From: Litorivita sp040371945
Lineage (GTDB): Bacteria; Pseudomonadota; Alphaproteobacteria; Rhodobacterales; Rhodobacteraceae
Direction: 5' to 3'
Assembly (NCBI RefSeq): GCF_040371945.1
Contig: NZ_BAABWS010000001.1
Location: forward strand, 1,178,001 to 1,242,000
Length of the DNA: 64,000 nt
The position numbers were made by a program, and so were the translations under genes. The notes beneath the pieces were generated by a model that saw only the letters and a list, made by a program, of their open reading frames with translations, was not told where the DNA came from and ran no database searches. Below, one piece after another: positions 1 through 8,889 of this stretch. Positions within the stretch are counted from its first letter, which is position 1. Every line of letters begins with the position of its first letter.

Positions 1-383
1 CCGCCATGGGCGGGTCGCGCCGCGATCTGTTGCCCGATATCGAAGAGATCAACTCGACCCTGCGCTCGACCCGCGACCGCCGTCCCGCCTCGGCGGGAGA
101 TCAGGACGGCGTGATGGACGAGGCGCCGCAAAAGCGCAGCTTCCGCTCCGGCTTTCTCGGCGCGCTTCTCATCGCCGTGGTGCTTTTGGTGGTCTACGCC
201 AATGCCGCGAAAATCTCCGCCGCCGTGCCTGCCATCGCCCCTGCGGTGAATGGCTATGCGGCGCAAGTGGACCGCGCGCGCGGCTGGTTGGACGCCAAAA
301 TGGTGTCGATGATGACCAAGATGGACGATATGGCAGGCGCGCCCAATACCGCCGCGCCGCAAAATCCGGCCGCAAGCGAATAG
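1..383 (+). CDS. C-terminal part of a membrane-anchored protein (probably zinc-ribbon family), 5' truncated
   Basis: The reading frame is open to the left edge of the window, so the true start is probably outside; the first internal ATG is at 6. The visible 125 residues hold a charged N-terminal stretch, one membrane segment at about residues 50-67 and an Ala/Pro-rich tail ending in PAASE. In Rhodobacterales a zinc-ribbon (MJ0042-type) protein with one membrane segment commonly sits beside the DUF4175/TIGR02302 gene that converges on it here. I infer this is its C-terminal part, but the zinc ribbon itself is not visible. Function unknown. Confidence 0.6.
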   Translation, partial: AMGGSRRDLLPDIEEINSTLRSTRDRRPASAGDQDGVMDEAPQKRSFRSGFLGALLIAVVLLVVYANAAKISAAVPAIAPAVNGYAAQVDRARGWLDAKMVSMMTKMDDMAGAPNTAAPQNPAASE

Positions 384-449
384 CTCCAACGCCGCAGATT
401 GCGCTTCCGAATGGATCAACCCGCAATAGCGAAGAAACCTTGCCGCCGC

Positions 450-3131
450 TTAAAACCGCTCCAGCAAGCGTTTGAAGTAGTCGCGTTCTTTTTCAGGGCG
501 CTCCACCTCGCCCGCGCGGCGGCGCAATTCGTCCAGCAATTCAAGAGCTTGGCCGTAAGCGTCGGAATCATAACCGCGCCCGCCATCGGAGGTTGCGGTG
601 GTACTGCCCTGCGTGCGGCCCAAAGGATCGCGCGCGCCGCTCGGGCTGCCTTGGCCCTCGCCTTGGGCCTGCCGATCGCTGCCCTCGCCCTCGCCCGCAG
701 CTTCGGCCATGGCCTCGCCAAGGGTGCGGATGCCGTCGCGCAGCCCGTCCATCGCCTCGGCTTGCCGGTTGATGGCCTCGGCCAGATCGTCGCGCCGCAG
801 CGCATCCTCGGCCCCCTCCATCGCCTCGCCCGCGCGGTCCAGCGCCTCGCGCGCCGCCTCGCCGCCTTCGCTGCCCGCTTGCGGCAGATTGTTGCGCTGG
901 CGGTTGAGTTCTTGGCGCAGGGCGCGCTGGCGATCGGCGAGATTTTGCGCCAGATCCTGACCGCCCTGCCCTTGACCGGCTTGGCCTTCGCCTTGCCCCT
1001 GACCCTGCCCTTCGCCCTGTCCTTGGCCCTGTCCCTGACCTTGGGCCTGATCTTGGCCCTGCCCCTGACCTCGGCCCTGACCGCTTTGCCCGTCTTGGCC
1101 TTGGCCCGATTGACCGCTCTGGCCTTGCTGCCCCTGCGCGCCCTCTTGACCTTGCTGGCCTGGCTGGCCGCTCTGCTGTCCGGGGTTGAATTGGTCCTGA
1201 AGGTCGCGGAAGGCCTGATCGGAGAGCGATTGTTGATCGCGCAGGGTTTCGGACAGCCCGTCCATCGCCTGCTCTCCAGGTGATTGCATGCCTTGGCCTT
1301 GGCCCTGCGCGATGCGCATGTTTTCAAGCAATTCTTGCAACTCGGCCAAGGCTTGCTGTGCCTCGGCCATGCGGCCTTGCTCCATCAATTCCTGTATCCG
1401 GTCCATCATCCGTTGCAGATCGTTTTGCGTCATCTGCATCGCATCGCCGTTTTGGGCGCTCTGCGGCGGCTCGCCCTCTTGGTTTTGCTCGCGTGCAAGC
1501 TGGCGCATGTAATCGGCGGTGGCATCGCGCAGCTCTTGCATCAACTCGGCGATCTCGTTCTCGCTGGCCCCGCGTTTCATCGCCTCGGCTAGGCGCTCTT
1601 GCGCGCGTTTCATCCGCTCGCGTGCATCCTCCAGATCGCCCTCTTCAAGCTGCAAGGCCAAGGCCCACATCGCCTCGGCGATCTCGTCGCGGCTGGCCTC
1701 CTCCATGGTCTCGCCCGCCGCAATCGCCGCCTCCAGCCGCCGCAAGATCGTGCGCAATTGCAGATAATCGCCGTCATTGCGAAACAGGCCTTCGGGTTGA
1801 TAGGACATGGCGCGCAAGAGCTGCGCCGTGCGCGGCGCATTGGCGCGGGTCCACAAAAGATCGCGGCGCAATTCGATCACCGAAGCGGCCAGAGGATCAA
1901 AGAACCGCCGCGCCGCCAAACGCATGGGCAGGGTCTCGCTCGCCCCCTCTTGGCCCGCCGCGTCACTGGCATAAAGCGTCACCTTCACGGGCAGATTGGC
2001 CCAAGCATGTTTAGACAATTCCTCGATCAGCCGTTCTTCGAAATCAGCGCGGTTGCCGGCGATGGGCATCGGCAATTGCACCTCGATCGGGGCGCGCGGC
2101 TCGGGCGCAGCGGCCAGCCCGTAGCGCCGGTCCAGCGCCGCCAAATCCAATGCGATCACCCCGCGCCCCGAGATCACGCCGTAATCGTCGGAGGCGGCAA
2201 AGGGCACCGTCGTCTCGCCGCGCGCCGAGACCTCGGCGGGGCCGGTGATCTTGACCGAGGGCGCCGTATCCGGCGTCACCTCGACGCGCCACGCCCGCCC
2301 GCCCGCGCCATTGATCGCCAGATCGCCGCTCTTGCGGATCACGAAGTCTTGCGCCGGATCGCTGGCGGCGGGCACATCTTCGGCGCGGTCCGACACGGTT
2401 TCCGACAGGTTGAGCGCGCCGACCTCGCCGTAGAACCGCAAGGTGAGGCGGCTTCCCGCAGGCGCGCTGAGGCTCTCGCCGGTCAGGTCGGGCAAATAAA
2501 GCACCGGCAATCCGGTATAGGGCGGCGGCGCGAGCCAGCCCTCCCATGTCGGCCCCGAGGCCAAAGCCGCCCCGCCGCCGCGCGGCCCCATGCTGCCCAC
2601 CGATCCGACCCGCCAGAAGGAGCCAAAGACCAGCCCCAGCAGCAACACCAAGAGCGCCACATAGCGCAGCCCGAACGGATCGCGCCGCGACAGGCGCAAA
2701 TCGGCGGGCACGGGTTTTGCCGTTCTCGCCCGCGCCGCCATACGCGATTGATGCGCCGCCCAAAGCGCCGCGCTGGCCGCATCGCCGCGCGTTGCGGGGC
2801 GGTCGGCCAAGGCTTGCAACGGGCGGCCCTGCATCGTCGCATCAAGGCGCGCGCGCGCCTCGGCGCGGGTGGGAAAGCGAAAGGCCAAAGCCCCGCGCGA
2901 CCCGAAAACAACGGCAAAAACCCCTGCCAGAACCGCCAAAACCCAAACGGCCTCAAGCGGCAAAATCTCGTGCAGGCCGAGCATCAGCGCGCCAAGCGCC
3001 GCCAGAACCACCGACCAGAAGGGCCAAAACGCCTTGGCCGCGCGTTCGGCAAACAGCCCCGCGCGGGTCAGGGCCAAAGGCCAGCGCAGCGCCCGAAGCG
3101 CCGCATCCAGAGGCGGTTTGGATCCGGTCAT
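450..3131 (-). CDS. DUF4175 / TIGR02302 family membrane protein
   Basis: A protein of 893 residues typical of alphaproteobacteria, function not established. Two membrane segments lie near residues 36-53 and 59-77 and a third near 145-165. A large extracytoplasmic region follows, then long Glu/Arg/Ala-rich helices, a striking Gly-Gln repeat tract, and a charged C-terminus ending in ERF. I chose the ATG at 3131 over an upstream in-frame start at 3164 because AAAGGATGGG sits just before it. It is the last gene of a minus-strand run argH, lipoprotein, DUF2834, lysA, DUF4175. The family assignment rests on architecture and context recalled for this family. The long antisense frames across it are coding shadows. 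Confidence 0.88.
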   Translation of the reverse strand: MTGSKPPLDAALRALRWPLALTRAGLFAERAAKAFWPFWSVVLAALGALMLGLHEILPLEAVWVLAVLAGVFAVVFGSRGALAFRFPTRAEARARLDATMQGRPLQALADRPATRGDAASAALWAAHQSRMAARARTAKPVPADLRLSRRDPFGLRYVALLVLLLGLVFGSFWRVGSVGSMGPRGGGAALASGPTWEGWLAPPPYTGLPVLYLPDLTGESLSAPAGSRLTLRFYGEVGALNLSETVSDRAEDVPAASDPAQDFVIRKSGDLAINGAGGRAWRVEVTPDTAPSVKITGPAEVSARGETTVPFAASDDYGVISGRGVIALDLAALDRRYGLAAAPEPRAPIEVQLPMPIAGNRADFEERLIEELSKHAWANLPVKVTLYASDAAGQEGASETLPMRLAARRFFDPLAASVIELRRDLLWTRANAPRTAQLLRAMSYQPEGLFRNDGDYLQLRTILRRLEAAIAAGETMEEASRDEIAEAMWALALQLEEGDLEDARERMKRAQERLAEAMKRGASENEIAELMQELRDATADYMRQLAREQNQEGEPPQSAQNGDAMQMTQNDLQRMMDRIQELMEQGRMAEAQQALAELQELLENMRIAQGQGQGMQSPGEQAMDGLSETLRDQQSLSDQAFRDLQDQFNPGQQSGQPGQQGQEGAQGQQGQSGQSGQGQDGQSGQGRGQGQGQDQAQGQGQGQGQGEGQGQGQGEGQAGQGQGGQDLAQNLADRQRALRQELNRQRNNLPQAGSEGGEAAREALDRAGEAMEGAEDALRRDDLAEAINRQAEAMDGLRDGIRTLGEAMAEAAGEGEGSDRQAQGEGQGSPSGARDPLGRTQGSTTATSDGGRGYDSDAYGQALELLDELRRRAGEVERPEKERDYFKRLLERF
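961..1185 (-). repeat. Low-complexity Gly-Gln (GQ/GE) coding repeat inside the DUF4175 gene
   Basis: Within the DUF4175 gene the DNA repeats imperfectly with a 6-nt period (variants of CCTTGGCCCTG on the plus strand). It encodes a tract made almost only of Gly, Gln, Glu, Ser and Asp, between NPGQQ and GGQDL. Such hexamer tracts expand and contract by slippage, so length probably varies between strains. Confidence 0.85.
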
Positions 3132-3233
3132 CCCATCCTTTCGCTCGCGCGCGGGCGCGCGCACCTGCCGCGGCGCATCCGAAGATTCGCCCGCGGCCTT
3201 GAGGCAAAGCCTAAGCGCGCGCTTGCCCCGTGG

Positions 3234-4499
3234 CTAGAGCCACGAAGGAAGGGTATCGCGGTTTATCATCTCTTCATAGGTGGGGCGGGCACGGATGACG
3301 GCAAATTGATCATCCTTCACCATCACCTCGGGGATCATCGGGCGGGTGTTATATTCGCTCGACATCACCGCGCCGTAAGCCCCCGCCGAGCGGAACGCCA
3401 CCAGATCGCCCGCCTTGAGCGTCGCCATCTCGCGGCCCTTGGCAAAGGTATCGCCGCTTTCGCAAACGGGGCCGACGATATCGTATTTCGCCCCCTCCAA
3501 CCCCGGCGCGGGTTCGATCACGGGGATGATATCGTGATGGGCGTCATACATCGCAGGGCGGATCAGATCATTCATCGCCGCATCCACGATCAGGAATTCG
3601 CGGTCCTCGCCCTGTTTCACATAGATCACCTCGGAGACCAGAATCCCCGCATTGCCCGCCACCAAACGGCCCGGTTCGATCTCGATCTCGCAGCCCAGAT
3701 GGCCGAGCGTCTCCTTGACCATCGCGCCGTAATCGAGCGGCAAGGGCGGGGCCTCGTTCGAGCGGGTATAGGGAATGCCCAATCCGCCGCCCAGATCGAG
3801 ACGGCGAATATCATGGCCGTCGCTGCGCAGCGCCTCGGTCAATTCGGCGACCTTGAGATAGGCAAGGCGGAAGGGTTCAAGATCGGTCAACTGGCTGCCG
3901 ATATGCACGTCGATCCCGATGACATCGAGACCTTCGAGCGTCGCCGCATGGGCATAGACCGCGCGGGCGCGGCTGATCGGGATGCCGAATTTGTTTTCGG
4001 ATTTTCCGGTGGCGATCTTCGCATGGGTTTTCGCATCGACATCGGGATTGACGCGCACGGTGATCGGCGCTTTGACGCCCAACTCCAGCGCCACGGCGTT
4101 GAGCCGCTCCATCTCCGGTTCGCTCTCGACGTTGAACTGGCGAATGCCCCCCGTCAGCGCCATGCGCATCTCCTCCGCCGTCTTGCCAACGCCGGAAAAC
4201 ACGATCCGCTCGCCAGGGATGCCGGCAGCCTTGGCGCGCGCATATTCGCCGCCCGACACCACATCCATGCCCGCACCCAGCGCGCCAAGGGTCTTGAGGA
4301 TCGCTTGGTTCGAGGCGGCCTTCATCGCATAGCACACCAGATGGTCCATCCCCTCCAAAGCCTCGTCGAACAGGCGAAAATGCCGCTCGAAGGTGGCGGT
4401 GGAATAGACGTAGAAAGGCGTGCCGACAGCGGCGGCGATCTCGGTCACGGGGACGTCTTCGGCATAAAGCGCGCCGTCGCGGTAAAGGAAATGATCCAT
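3234..4499 (-). CDS. lysA: Diaminopimelate decarboxylase LysA
   Basis: Fold-type III PLP enzyme that decarboxylates meso-diaminopimelate to L-lysine, the last step of lysine synthesis, in the cytoplasm. The 421-residue length is normal. Visible motifs are YAMKA, where the Lys binds PLP; HIGSQ; the glycine-rich LGGGLG; EPGR, which contacts phosphate; and CESGDTFA, with the catalytic Cys of the neighbouring subunit. CAGGAG lies about 10 nt before the ATG at 4499. It follows the DUF2834 gene by 39 nt and precedes the DUF4175 gene, fitting an operon starting at argH. Confidence 0.97.
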   Translation of the reverse strand: MDHFLYRDGALYAEDVPVTEIAAAVGTPFYVYSTATFERHFRLFDEALEGMDHLVCYAMKAASNQAILKTLGALGAGMDVVSGGEYARAKAAGIPGERIVFSGVGKTAEEMRMALTGGIRQFNVESEPEMERLNAVALELGVKAPITVRVNPDVDAKTHAKIATGKSENKFGIPISRARAVYAHAATLEGLDVIGIDVHIGSQLTDLEPFRLAYLKVAELTEALRSDGHDIRRLDLGGGLGIPYTRSNEAPPLPLDYGAMVKETLGHLGCEIEIEPGRLVAGNAGILVSEVIYVKQGEDREFLIVDAAMNDLIRPAMYDAHHDIIPVIEPAPGLEGAKYDIVGPVCESGDTFAKGREMATLKAGDLVAFRSAGAYGAVMSSEYNTRPMIPEVMVKDDQFAVIRARPTYEEMINRDTLPSWL

Positions 4500-4538
4500 G
4501 AAGTCAGGCTCCTGAAAGAGGGGTCGGGGCAGCGGCGC

Positions 4539-4853
4539 CTAGACGGGCCGCGTGCGCAAGAAAAGATAAAGCGGCAAGCCGCAGCTCACGCCGATAAGGA
4601 ATGTGGCGGGAATGGCGATGAGCGCCACGAAGTTGCGCCGCACCGCGACCTCGGCCACGATCCAGACCGTCAAGGCAATCGCCGCGATGGTCAGGTCCCA
4701 CACCAAACCGGAGGTGGCGGCATTGACGTGCCATGCATCGACCATCGCGCCGATGTCAAAACCGTTTTGGCGAAACCACGCGATGAAATACCCCATCGGA
4801 TGCACCGCGCCCCAAAGCGCCAGCGCGAGGTAGATCATCCGCAAAAGGCTCAT
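4539..4853 (-). CDS. DUF2834 family small membrane protein
   Basis: A 104-residue hydrophobic protein with about three membrane segments (residues ~3-25, ~50-70, ~75-98). The segment GYFIAWFRQNGFDI followed by DAWHVNAATS is the hallmark of the DUF2834 family, whose function is unknown. The ATG at 4853 shares one base with the stop of the upstream lipoprotein (TGATG); a GTG one codon earlier would give a 4-nt overlap instead. Either arrangement implies translational coupling inside the argH-lysA operon. Confidence 0.85.
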   Translation of the reverse strand: MSLLRMIYLALALWGAVHPMGYFIAWFRQNGFDIGAMVDAWHVNAATSGLVWDLTIAAIALTVWIVAEVAVRRNFVALIAIPATFLIGVSCGLPLYLFLRTRPV

Positions 4854-5029
4854 CACAGACCGATCCCGACGTTGATGCGGCTGCCGATGCCGACATTGAC
4901 GCGGCTATGGGTTTGCACGCCGTTTGCCCCGACCGTCACGCCGGTATTGAGCGACGGGCGGATCGGCGCGCCGTCCACGCCGCAGCCCGCCAAAGCCGCA
5001 AATGTCAAAAGGATCAGCGCGGCTTTCAT
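4853..5029 (-). CDS. Small predicted lipoprotein
   Basis: A 58-residue protein with a short lipoprotein signal: MKAALILLTFAALAGCG, with the lipobox LAGC and predicted lipidated Cys at residue 16. The mature part is repetitive (VNVGIGSRINVGIG). The ATG at 5029 overlaps the argH stop by four bases (ATGA), so translation is probably coupled to argH. Small lipoproteins at this spot are common in related bacteria, but I know no function. Likely exported and lipid-anchored. Confidence 0.75.
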   Translation of the reverse strand: MKAALILLTFAALAGCGVDGAPIRPSLNTGVTVGANGVQTHSRVNVGIGSRINVGIGL

Positions 5030-6417
5030 GCCAAGGCCTCGCTCCAACGCTTGATCTGCGCGCGCACCTGCGCCGGTGCGGTGCCGCCGTAGGACATGCG
5101 CGAGGCGACCGAATTATGCACGCCCAAAACGCCGAACACCGCTTCGGTGATCCCCGCATGGACCGATTGCATCTGCGCAAGGCTGAGGTCGGGCAGGTCC
5201 ACGCCCGCCCCTTCGGCCATCGCCACCAACGCGCCGGTGACGTGATGCGCATCGCGAAACGGCAGGTTGAGTTCGCGCACCAGCCAATCGGCCAGATCCG
5301 TCGCGGTCGAGAAGCCCGATCCGGCAGCGGCCTCAAGGCTGGGCCGGTTGGCGCTCATATCCGCGACCATGCCCGTCATCGCGGCCAAGGCCAGCATCAG
5401 GTTATCGGCGGCGTCAAACACCTGTTCCTTGTCCTCTTGCATATCCTTGGAATAGGCGAGCGGCAGCCCCTTCATCACCATCATCAAGGCGACATTCGCC
5501 CCGAAAATCCGCCCGATCTTGGCGCGGATCAACTCCGCCGCATCGGGGTTTTTCTTTTGCGGCATGATCGACGAGCCGGTGGAGAAGCGGTCCGAAAGGG
5601 TGACAAAACGGAACTGCGCCGAGGACCAGATCACCAATTCTTCGGCAAAGCGCGACAGATGCATGGCGCAAATCGACGCGCAGGACAAAAATTCGAGCGC
5701 GAAATCGCGATCCGATACCGCATCCAATGAATTGGCCGCAGGGCGATCAAAGCCCAAGGCCTTTGCCGTCATCTCGCGGTCGATGGGAAACGACGTCCCC
5801 GCCAGAGCCGCCGCGCCCAAGGGGCATTCGTTCATCCGCGCGCGCGCATCCTTGAAGCGCGACATGTCGCGGCCCAGCATCTCCACATAGGCCATCATGT
5901 GATGGCCCCATGTGACGGGCTGCGCGGTTTGCAAATGGGTGAACCCCGGCATGACCCAATCGGCCCCCGCCTCGGCCTGCGCCAAAAGCGCGCGGATCAA
6001 GGCTTCGATGCCTTCAATGGCGGCGTCCATCTGGTCGCGCACCCAAAGTTTGAAATCGGTCGCCACCTGATCATTGCGCGAGCGGCCCGTATGCAACCGC
6101 CCCGCAGGCTCGCCGATGATCTCTTTGAGCCGCGCTTCGACATTCATATGGATGTCTTCAAGCGCGGTGGAAAATTCGAACGTGCCGCCCTCGATCTCTG
6201 ACAAGACCGTGAGCAGGCCTTCCCTCATCGTCTCGGCGTCTTTATCAGTGACGATACCCGTCGCGGCGAGCATCGCCGCATGGGCCCGAGAGCCGGCAAT
6301 ATCTTGGGGGGCCATCCGCTGATCATATGAGATCGAGGCATTGATCGCCTCCATGATCGCATCGGGTCCGGCGGCAAAACGGCCGCCCCACATCTGGTTC
6401 GAGGTTTTTTCGGTCAT
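5026..6417 (-). CDS. argH: Argininosuccinate lyase ArgH
   Basis: Cleaves argininosuccinate to arginine and fumarate, the last step of arginine synthesis. The 463-residue protein carries the superfamily signature SSIMPQKKNPD, the substrate loop HTGRSRNDQ, and the opening MWGGRF typical of ArgH. I start it at the ATG at 6417 (MTEKTSNQ); a GTG four codons upstream is an alternative. It is the first gene of the operon with the lipoprotein, DUF2834, lysA and DUF4175 genes, and only 26 nt separate its start from that of divergent tlpA. Confidence 0.97.
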   Translation of the reverse strand: MTEKTSNQMWGGRFAAGPDAIMEAINASISYDQRMAPQDIAGSRAHAAMLAATGIVTDKDAETMREGLLTVLSEIEGGTFEFSTALEDIHMNVEARLKEIIGEPAGRLHTGRSRNDQVATDFKLWVRDQMDAAIEGIEALIRALLAQAEAGADWVMPGFTHLQTAQPVTWGHHMMAYVEMLGRDMSRFKDARARMNECPLGAAALAGTSFPIDREMTAKALGFDRPAANSLDAVSDRDFALEFLSCASICAMHLSRFAEELVIWSSAQFRFVTLSDRFSTGSSIMPQKKNPDAAELIRAKIGRIFGANVALMMVMKGLPLAYSKDMQEDKEQVFDAADNLMLALAAMTGMVADMSANRPSLEAAAGSGFSTATDLADWLVRELNLPFRDAHHVTGALVAMAEGAGVDLPDLSLAQMQSVHAGITEAVFGVLGVHNSVASRMSYGGTAPAQVRAQIKRWSEALA

Positions 6418-6443
6418 AGCTCGCAGCACCCTTGGGAGGCAAA

Positions 6444-7040
6444 ATGAAATTCAATCGTTCCGCGCTGGTTTATACGGCCCTTGTCGTGGGTGCAATTGCG
6501 GCAATCGGCTTTGTGGCGCTCAAAAACCCCGCCGCGCGCTCCGCCCCCGTGGATTACAGCGCGCTTGAGGCCCTGCGCGAGGACGATATGCGCAAATTGG
6601 TCTTTGCCCCCGCGCCCAAAGAGGCCTCGGCCCTGCCCTTTACCAAAAAGGACGGCGGCAGCGGCACATTGGCCGACTACCGCGGCAAGGTGACGGTGTT
6701 GAACTTCTGGGCGACATGGTGCGCGCCTTGCCGCGAGGAAATGCCAAGCCTTGCCAAATTGCAGCGCGAGTTGGGCGACAAGATCCACGTCGTCACCCTC
6801 GCCACGGGCCGCAATGCGCCCCCCGCGATTGACAAATTTCTGGCCGAAGTGGGGGCCGATAGCCTGCCCCGCCACCGCGACCCCAAAAGCGCCATTGCGC
6901 GCGATATGGCGGTTTTGGGCCTGCCGATCACGGTGATCCTTGACGCGCAGGGCATGGAGATCGCGCGGCTGACCGGCGATGCCGATTGGGCCTCGCCCAG
7001 CGCCATCGCGATCTTGAGCGCCCTTGCCGATCCGGCCTGA
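6444..7040 (+). CDS. tlpA: TlpA-family thiol:disulfide oxidoreductase
   Basis: A 198-residue thioredoxin-fold protein anchored by an N-terminal membrane segment (residues ~9-26), so the catalytic domain faces the periplasm. The active site is WATWCAPCREEMP (CxxC). A later cis-Pro is in GLPITV. TlpA proteins reduce disulfides for cytochrome c and cytochrome oxidase (CuA) assembly. GGGAGG lies just before the ATG at 6444. Its start faces argH across 26 nt. Confidence 0.92.
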   Translation: MKFNRSALVYTALVVGAIAAIGFVALKNPAARSAPVDYSALEALREDDMRKLVFAPAPKEASALPFTKKDGGSGTLADYRGKVTVLNFWATWCAPCREEMPSLAKLQRELGDKIHVVTLATGRNAPPAIDKFLAEVGADSLPRHRDPKSAIARDMAVLGLPITVILDAQGMEIARLTGDADWASPSAIAILSALADPA

Positions 7041-7067
7041 TCCGGCCAAAGCCTGCTTGAGAGCGCC

Positions 7068-7664
7068 CTAAACCTTGCCCCAATCGGGCACATCCGCCGC
7101 CATCGCCGCCACCCCCGCATGGGCGGGGCAGTCCAGCAGATGGTCGTTCACCATGCCGACCGCCTGCATGAAGGCATAGACAATCGTCGGTCCGCAAAAT
7201 TTGAATCCCCGTTTCTTCAAATCTCTCGACAGTTGCACAGAGATTGCCATGCTCGCGGGCACCTGCGAGAGCGTGTCAAAACGGGTCTGCACCGGCGCGC
7301 CGCCGACATAGGACCACACCCATTTGGCAAAGCCCTCCTCGGCCTCGATCGCCTGCCACGCGCGCGCATTTCCGATGGTCGCCTCGATCTTGCCGCGGTG
7401 GCGGATGATGCGCGTATCTTGCACCAAACGCGCCACCTCTGCCTCGCCCCATGTGGCGATGACATTCGGGTCAAACCCTTCAAAAGCCTCGCGAAATCCG
7501 TCCCGCTTTTTCAAGATCGTGATCCAGCTCAGCCCAGCTTGAAACCCGTCGAGGATCAGCTTTTCCCAAAGCGCGCGGCTGTCATATTCGGGCACGCCCC
7601 ATTCGAAGTCATGATAGTCGATATAGATTTGCTCGGGTCCGACCCACCCGCAACGCTCGCCCAT
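7068..7664 (-). CDS. tag: DNA-3-methyladenine glycosylase I (Tag)
   Basis: A base-excision repair enzyme that removes 3-methyladenine from alkylated DNA. The 198-residue length fits the family. CGWVG at the N-terminus supplies the first zinc Cys; YHDFEWG holds the zinc His and base-recognition residues; HLLDCPAH near the C-terminus supplies the final His and Cys ligands. It converges with tlpA across 27 nt. Confidence 0.95.
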   Translation of the reverse strand: MGERCGWVGPEQIYIDYHDFEWGVPEYDSRALWEKLILDGFQAGLSWITILKKRDGFREAFEGFDPNVIATWGEAEVARLVQDTRIIRHRGKIEATIGNARAWQAIEAEEGFAKWVWSYVGGAPVQTRFDTLSQVPASMAISVQLSRDLKKRGFKFCGPTIVYAFMQAVGMVNDHLLDCPAHAGVAAMAADVPDWGKV

Positions 7665-7794
7665 GTCGCGCGCCTTTCTCCGGCAAAACCGCCGGTCTCG
7701 TTTCGTTAACCAAAGCCCCGCAACATCGGCGCGGGTTAAGAGATTGTTAGCCCTTGAGGCGCAGATTTGTAAGCGGTGAAAGGGACATATTTAC

Positions 7795-8694
7795 ATGGAA
7801 CATCCGAGCGACTCACAAGACGCCAATGTTGACAATCCGCGCGCAGCCGCCCGCCGCGCGAATATCAAACGCATCCGCGCGAATATCCCCCAAGGCCACC
7901 ACAATCCGCTCGATTACGCCGTCACCTCGCGCGACCGCTCGACGCTGCATATGGTGCAAGAGGCGGTCGAGCATAATCAGGTCATGCTGGCCTACCAACC
8001 TGTGGTGCAGGCGCTGCAACAGGACCAACCGGCCTTTTACGAGGGGTTGATCCGCGTGCTTGACGAAACCGGCCGCGTGATCCCCGCAGGCGATTTCATC
8101 GATGCGATCGAGACCACGGAAACCGGACGGTTGATTGATTGCCTCGCCTTGGAAAAAGGCCTGCGCACCCTGCACGAGCAACCCCATATCCGCCTGTCGA
8201 TCAATATGTCGGCGCGCTCCATCGGCTATCAAAAATGGGCGCGCACGCTCAAACGCGGGCTCGACCGCGACCCGACGGTGGGCGAGCGGTTGATTTTGGA
8301 GATCACCGAAAGCAGCGCCATGCTGGTGCCCGAACTGGTCGTCGGATTCATGACCAACCTGCAAAGACGCGGGATTTCCTTTGCCCTTGATGATTTCGGC
8401 GCGGGCTTCACCTCGTTTCGCTATCTCAAGGATTTCTACTTTGATATCCTCAAGATAGACGGGCAATTCATTCGCGGCATCGATGACAATGCCGATAATC
8501 AGGTGATCACCAAGGCGCTTTTGTCGATCGCACAGCAATTCGATATGTTTACCGTCGCCGAAAGCGTCGAACGCGGCCCCGATGCGGCCTATCTGACCTC
8601 GCTGGGGATCGATTGTTTGCAAGGCTATTTCTTTGGCGCCCCCACGACAAATCCGTCGTGGATCACCCGTGACGCCATGCGCTCCAGCGCCTAG
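7795..8694 (+). CDS. EAL-domain cyclic-di-GMP phosphodiesterase
   Basis: A 299-residue soluble protein with an EAL domain covering about residues 45-290 and no GGDEF, membrane or recognisable sensor domain. The signature ExLxR is present as EGLIR. Other catalytic and metal-binding positions look intact: LSINMSARS (Asn), EITES (Glu), DDFGAG (Asp-Asp), LKID (Lys), AESVE (Glu) and QGYFFG (Gln). I therefore expect hydrolysis of c-di-GMP to pGpG. The ~40-residue N-terminal extension is charged and unrecognised. AAAGGGA lies 13 nt before the ATG. No functional link to its neighbours is evident. Confidence 0.9.
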   Translation: MEHPSDSQDANVDNPRAAARRANIKRIRANIPQGHHNPLDYAVTSRDRSTLHMVQEAVEHNQVMLAYQPVVQALQQDQPAFYEGLIRVLDETGRVIPAGDFIDAIETTETGRLIDCLALEKGLRTLHEQPHIRLSINMSARSIGYQKWARTLKRGLDRDPTVGERLILEITESSAMLVPELVVGFMTNLQRRGISFALDDFGAGFTSFRYLKDFYFDILKIDGQFIRGIDDNADNQVITKALLSIAQQFDMFTVAESVERGPDAAYLTSLGIDCLQGYFFGAPTTNPSWITRDAMRSSA

Positions 8695-8889
8695 GCGCAC
8701 CGGAGCGCGCGGCCCTGCACAGCCGCCGCGCGGCATGCGACTTTGGCATAACGCGCAACGTCGCATCCGCGAATTCCTTGCCGCAGCGCGGCAAATCCTC
8801 TATCCATCCATCGACCGGCGCGCGCCGAGGACGACCGGAACGGGCGTTAGGGTCGCGCAAATGCCGCGCAATCTGGTGGAGGAACACAC

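Noticed and set aside
1599..5054. Open frame of 1151 codons on the plus strand
   Set aside because: It runs antisense across DUF4175, lysA and two small genes, is rich in Arg/Ala/Pro/His, has no domain or ribosome-binding site, and results from GC-rich codon use in the real genes.
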